DNA of 64,000 nucleotides from JAJEAD01 sp964420925 (GTDB taxonomy: Bacteria > Pseudomonadota > Gammaproteobacteria > HK1), in assembly GCA_964420925.1 (NCBI GenBank), contig CAYQVB010000022.1:106056-170055 (forward strand), in the 5' to 3' direction. The stretch's first letter is position 1. Each line of letters begins with the position of its first letter. The position numbers were made by a program, and so were the translations under genes. Under the pieces are notes generated by a model. It was not told the DNA's origin, did not search any database, and worked only from the letters and a program-made list of their open reading frames with translations. Shown here in pieces: positions 62,299-64,000 of this stretch.

Positions 62299-62767
62299 CT
62301 CGACCCCTTCCCGATCGCTTGCGCGGAAGCGGAATGTAAACACTCGGAATCCGAGGTTCAAAGTGTCCCGGAGTCACCCGCACGGACACTTCACGTTTCC
62401 AGGGAGCATGCCCTGACTCGTTGTATTGCGTGGATTCCCGCGCATCAAGGGAATGGCGAAAACCCCTTCCCGTCACTCCCTTGATTCGCGGGAACCCACC
62501 TGAGACCGTGGAGTCCGCGTTGGATGCACAGGCTCGGCCAGCGTCACATGTCCCTGGAGTCACCCGGCGGAACCGGGTCCTGCGTGCTCCCGGGTGCAGC
62601 TTCGCAAGGCGCCGATGTTTCGAGGTTCGACTGCCCGCCCTGGTGGAAATCCATGGCGCGCGCGTATGCTACGCGCGGCTTCGGGCACGAGCGGCGAGTG
62701 AGACGGCTCGCCGCGCCGGCCCGATGCCCGTTCCCGCCTCCACACCTCTCCTCTTGCTGATTTCACC
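62299..62767. other. Intergenic region with expanded hairpin repeat
   Basis: About 470 bases between divergent genes. Holds the repeat at 62427-62532. CAGGGAGCATGCCCTG near 62400 is a small extra inverted repeat. No gene supported. Confidence 0.45.
62430..62499. repeat. Dispersed hairpin, copy 3, with the loop replaced by a nested inverted repeat
   Basis: Outer arms GTGGATTCCCGCG (62430-62442) and CGCGGGAACCCAC (62487-62499) match the 7714 copy. Instead of a four-base loop there is a 44-base insert whose ends, ATCAAGGGA (62444-62452) and TCCCTTGAT (62477-62485), are perfect inverted repeats, so the arms continue as one stem of about 23 bases. The tail at 62500-62532 is shared with 7742-7774. 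Confidence 0.75.
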
Positions 62768-63955
62768 GTGTTTCGCGAGCCCGTCACCCAGCGCTTTACC
62801 TTCGCATCCCACGTCGGGATTCCTCCCTATCTGGATACCGGCATGCGGATGAAGGGGGGCCTCAAGCGCACCGCTTTCGCGCCCTTCCTCGAGCGCTTCG
62901 CGAGCGAGTACAAGCTGCACAACACTTTTCTGAAACCCGATCAGTTCACGGATCCCCTGGAAGAGTACTGGGCGATGCGCGAGGCGGCGGGGCTCTGGGA
63001 CGTGACCGGAGAGGAGCCGGTGGAGATCCGGGGGCCGGAGGCGGCGGCGCTCGTGGAGGAGCTGGTGCCGCGCGACCTCGGTCGACTCGCGGACGGACGC
63101 TGCGCGTTCACGGTGATGTGCTACGACTACGGCGGAATCGTGGAGGACGCCATTCTCATCCGTTTCGACTCCGAGAAGTTCTGGTGGGTGGGCGGACCCG
63201 GAGCGAGCGAGCAGTGGATCTACGGCCAGTCCATCGGGCGGGAGGTCGAGGTCGAGAGCCACATCGACCGTATCCACGTGGCCAGCATCCAGGGCCCGTG
63301 CTCACGTGAGATCCTGCAGTCGGTGTGCGCGGCCGATCTGGGACGCATGCCCTGGTTCGGCATGGCCGAAACCGAGGTGTGCGGGGTTCCGGTCGTGGTC
63401 TCGCGCACCGGCTTCAGCGCCGAGCTCGGCTACGACATCTACGTCGCCGTGGATGATGGCGCCGCCATGTTCGAAGGGCTGTGGGAGGCGGGCCGGGGAT
63501 CGGGCATGCGCCTCTGCGGAAGCCGGGCCCTCAACATCCGGCGCATGGAGGCGGGGATCCTGAACGTGGGCCAGGACTTCGACTGGACCTGCAACCCGTT
63601 CGAGGTCGGGCTCGAGTGGATGGTGGACCTCGACAAGCCCTTCTTCCACGGCCGGCGCGCGCTCGCTCGCATCGCGGCGGAGGGACCGGCGCGGCGCATC
63701 GCGGGATTCGAAATCGATCACGAGCGCGCGGTGGCCCACGGCAGTCCGGTCAGGTGCGGGGGCGAAGCGGTCGGCGTGGTGTCGAGCGCGGTGTTGTCGC
63801 CCGCGCTCGGCGCGAGCCTCGGCATGGGTCTTCTGCGGGCGGACTGCGCCGGGCCCGGAACCGAGCTCATGGTCGAGGATCCGGGTGGCGCGCGCGCTGC
63901 GCGCGTGGTGCCGATGCCTTTCCTCGACCCGGAAAAGCGACTCCCGAGGAGCTGA
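62768..63955 (+). CDS. GcvT-family (aminomethyltransferase-like) protein
   Basis: A 395-residue GcvT-fold protein: early RGPEAAALVEELVPRDL, the GGIVEDAILIRFDSEKFWWVGG folate-pocket region, RTGFSAELGYDIYV near 217 and RMEAGILNVGQDFDWTCNPFEVGLEW near 259. Members transfer one-carbon groups from glycine, dimethylglycine or DMSP to tetrahydrofolate. The N-terminus (residues 1-50) is longer than in GcvT. GTG start. The next gene, an SDR, starts five bases after the stop. Confidence 0.85.
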   Translation: MFREPVTQRFTFASHVGIPPYLDTGMRMKGGLKRTAFAPFLERFASEYKLHNTFLKPDQFTDPLEEYWAMREAAGLWDVTGEEPVEIRGPEAAALVEELVPRDLGRLADGRCAFTVMCYDYGGIVEDAILIRFDSEKFWWVGGPGASEQWIYGQSIGREVEVESHIDRIHVASIQGPCSREILQSVCAADLGRMPWFGMAETEVCGVPVVVSRTGFSAELGYDIYVAVDDGAAMFEGLWEAGRGSGMRLCGSRALNIRRMEAGILNVGQDFDWTCNPFEVGLEWMVDLDKPFFHGRRALARIAAEGPARRIAGFEIDHERAVAHGSPVRCGGEAVGVVSSAVLSPALGASLGMGLLRADCAGPGTELMVEDPGGARAARVVPMPFLDPEKRLPRS

Positions 63956-63960
63956 TTGCG

Positions 63961-64000
63961 ATGAAGAGATTCGAAGGTCGGGCGGCGCTCGTCTCCGGCG
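63961..64000 (+). CDS. Start of a short-chain dehydrogenase gene, cut by the window end
   Basis: Only 13 codons are visible: MKRFEGRAALVSG. This is the first strand of an SDR (xLxGRxALVTGA pattern). It starts five bases after the GcvT-like gene, so the two are likely one operon. Remainder lies outside the window. Confidence 0.6.
   Translation, partial: MKRFEGRAALVSG

Overview
The window looks like chromosome from a high-GC gammaproteobacterium with an outer membrane. The evidence is gene order: fmdB-aspS, yebC-ruvC-ruvA-ruvB-tolQ-tolR-tolA-tolB-pal-cpoB, lptC-lptA-lptB followed by hpf-ptsN-rapZ(C-domain), and an amgK-murU pair all match arrangements usual in that class. No rRNA, tRNA or CRISPR array was recognised. 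Two paralogous hydantoinase/oxoprolinase pairs, a GcvT-like protein, a DAO oxidoreductase, a CmcJ-like oxidoreductase and an enolase-superfamily dehydratase suggest catabolism of varied small organic compounds. A free-living or host-associated marine life is possible, but that is inference.

Layout. 1-7560: transport and catabolism (EamA permease, rhamnonate-dehydratase-like enzyme, a heptad-repeat coiled-coil protein, DAO oxidoreductase, CmcJ-like protein, SDR), then xth overlapping a stub of an enoyl-CoA hydratase. 7816-10088: promoter, fmdB, aspS and a hairpin. 10388-23267: an accessory block between aspS and yebC, genes that are often close together. It holds an AAA ATPase with a TOPRIM partner, a formyltransferase, a small protein overlapping a ClpP-fold SDH_sah protein, an Mrr-type endonuclease, hyuAB copy 1, a metal-ligand-poor M24 protein and a peptide deformylase. 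23664-32245: yebC, ruvCAB and tol-pal. 32415-39135: PerM, rapZ C-domain, ptsN, hpf, lptBAC, amgK-murU and a ComEA-like protein. 39377-42329: three LysR regulators, the first OxyR-like. 42903-46803: hyuAB copy 2. 46933-60538: a rearranged Tad/Flp pilus locus (cpaE, lipoprotein, TPR-secretin fusion, cpaA, cpaB) split by an IS110-family element and a lipidated subtilisin-like protein, followed by an unknown 578-aa protein and a TPR protein with a possible SPOR-like end. 60562-64000: an NCS2 permease with a C-terminal ATPase-like domain, a GcvT-like protein and the start of an SDR gene.

The most interesting signals are these. (1) A 176-bp MITE-like element occurs twice (34801-34976, 42727-42902). 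The copies differ at paired positions in their inverted repeats, so the fold is kept. One copy lies where rpoN would usually be; the other supplies the stop codon of hyuB. (2) A candidate defence block contains an ATPase-TOPRIM pair, a small protein-SDH_sah pair and a two-domain Mrr nuclease. (3) Three proteins have unusual domain joins: a TPR lipoprotein fused to a secretin, an NCS2 permease fused to an RsbW-like domain, and a free-standing RapZ C-terminal domain. (4) A family of short hairpins has GNRA loops, one of which has been replaced by a nested inverted repeat.
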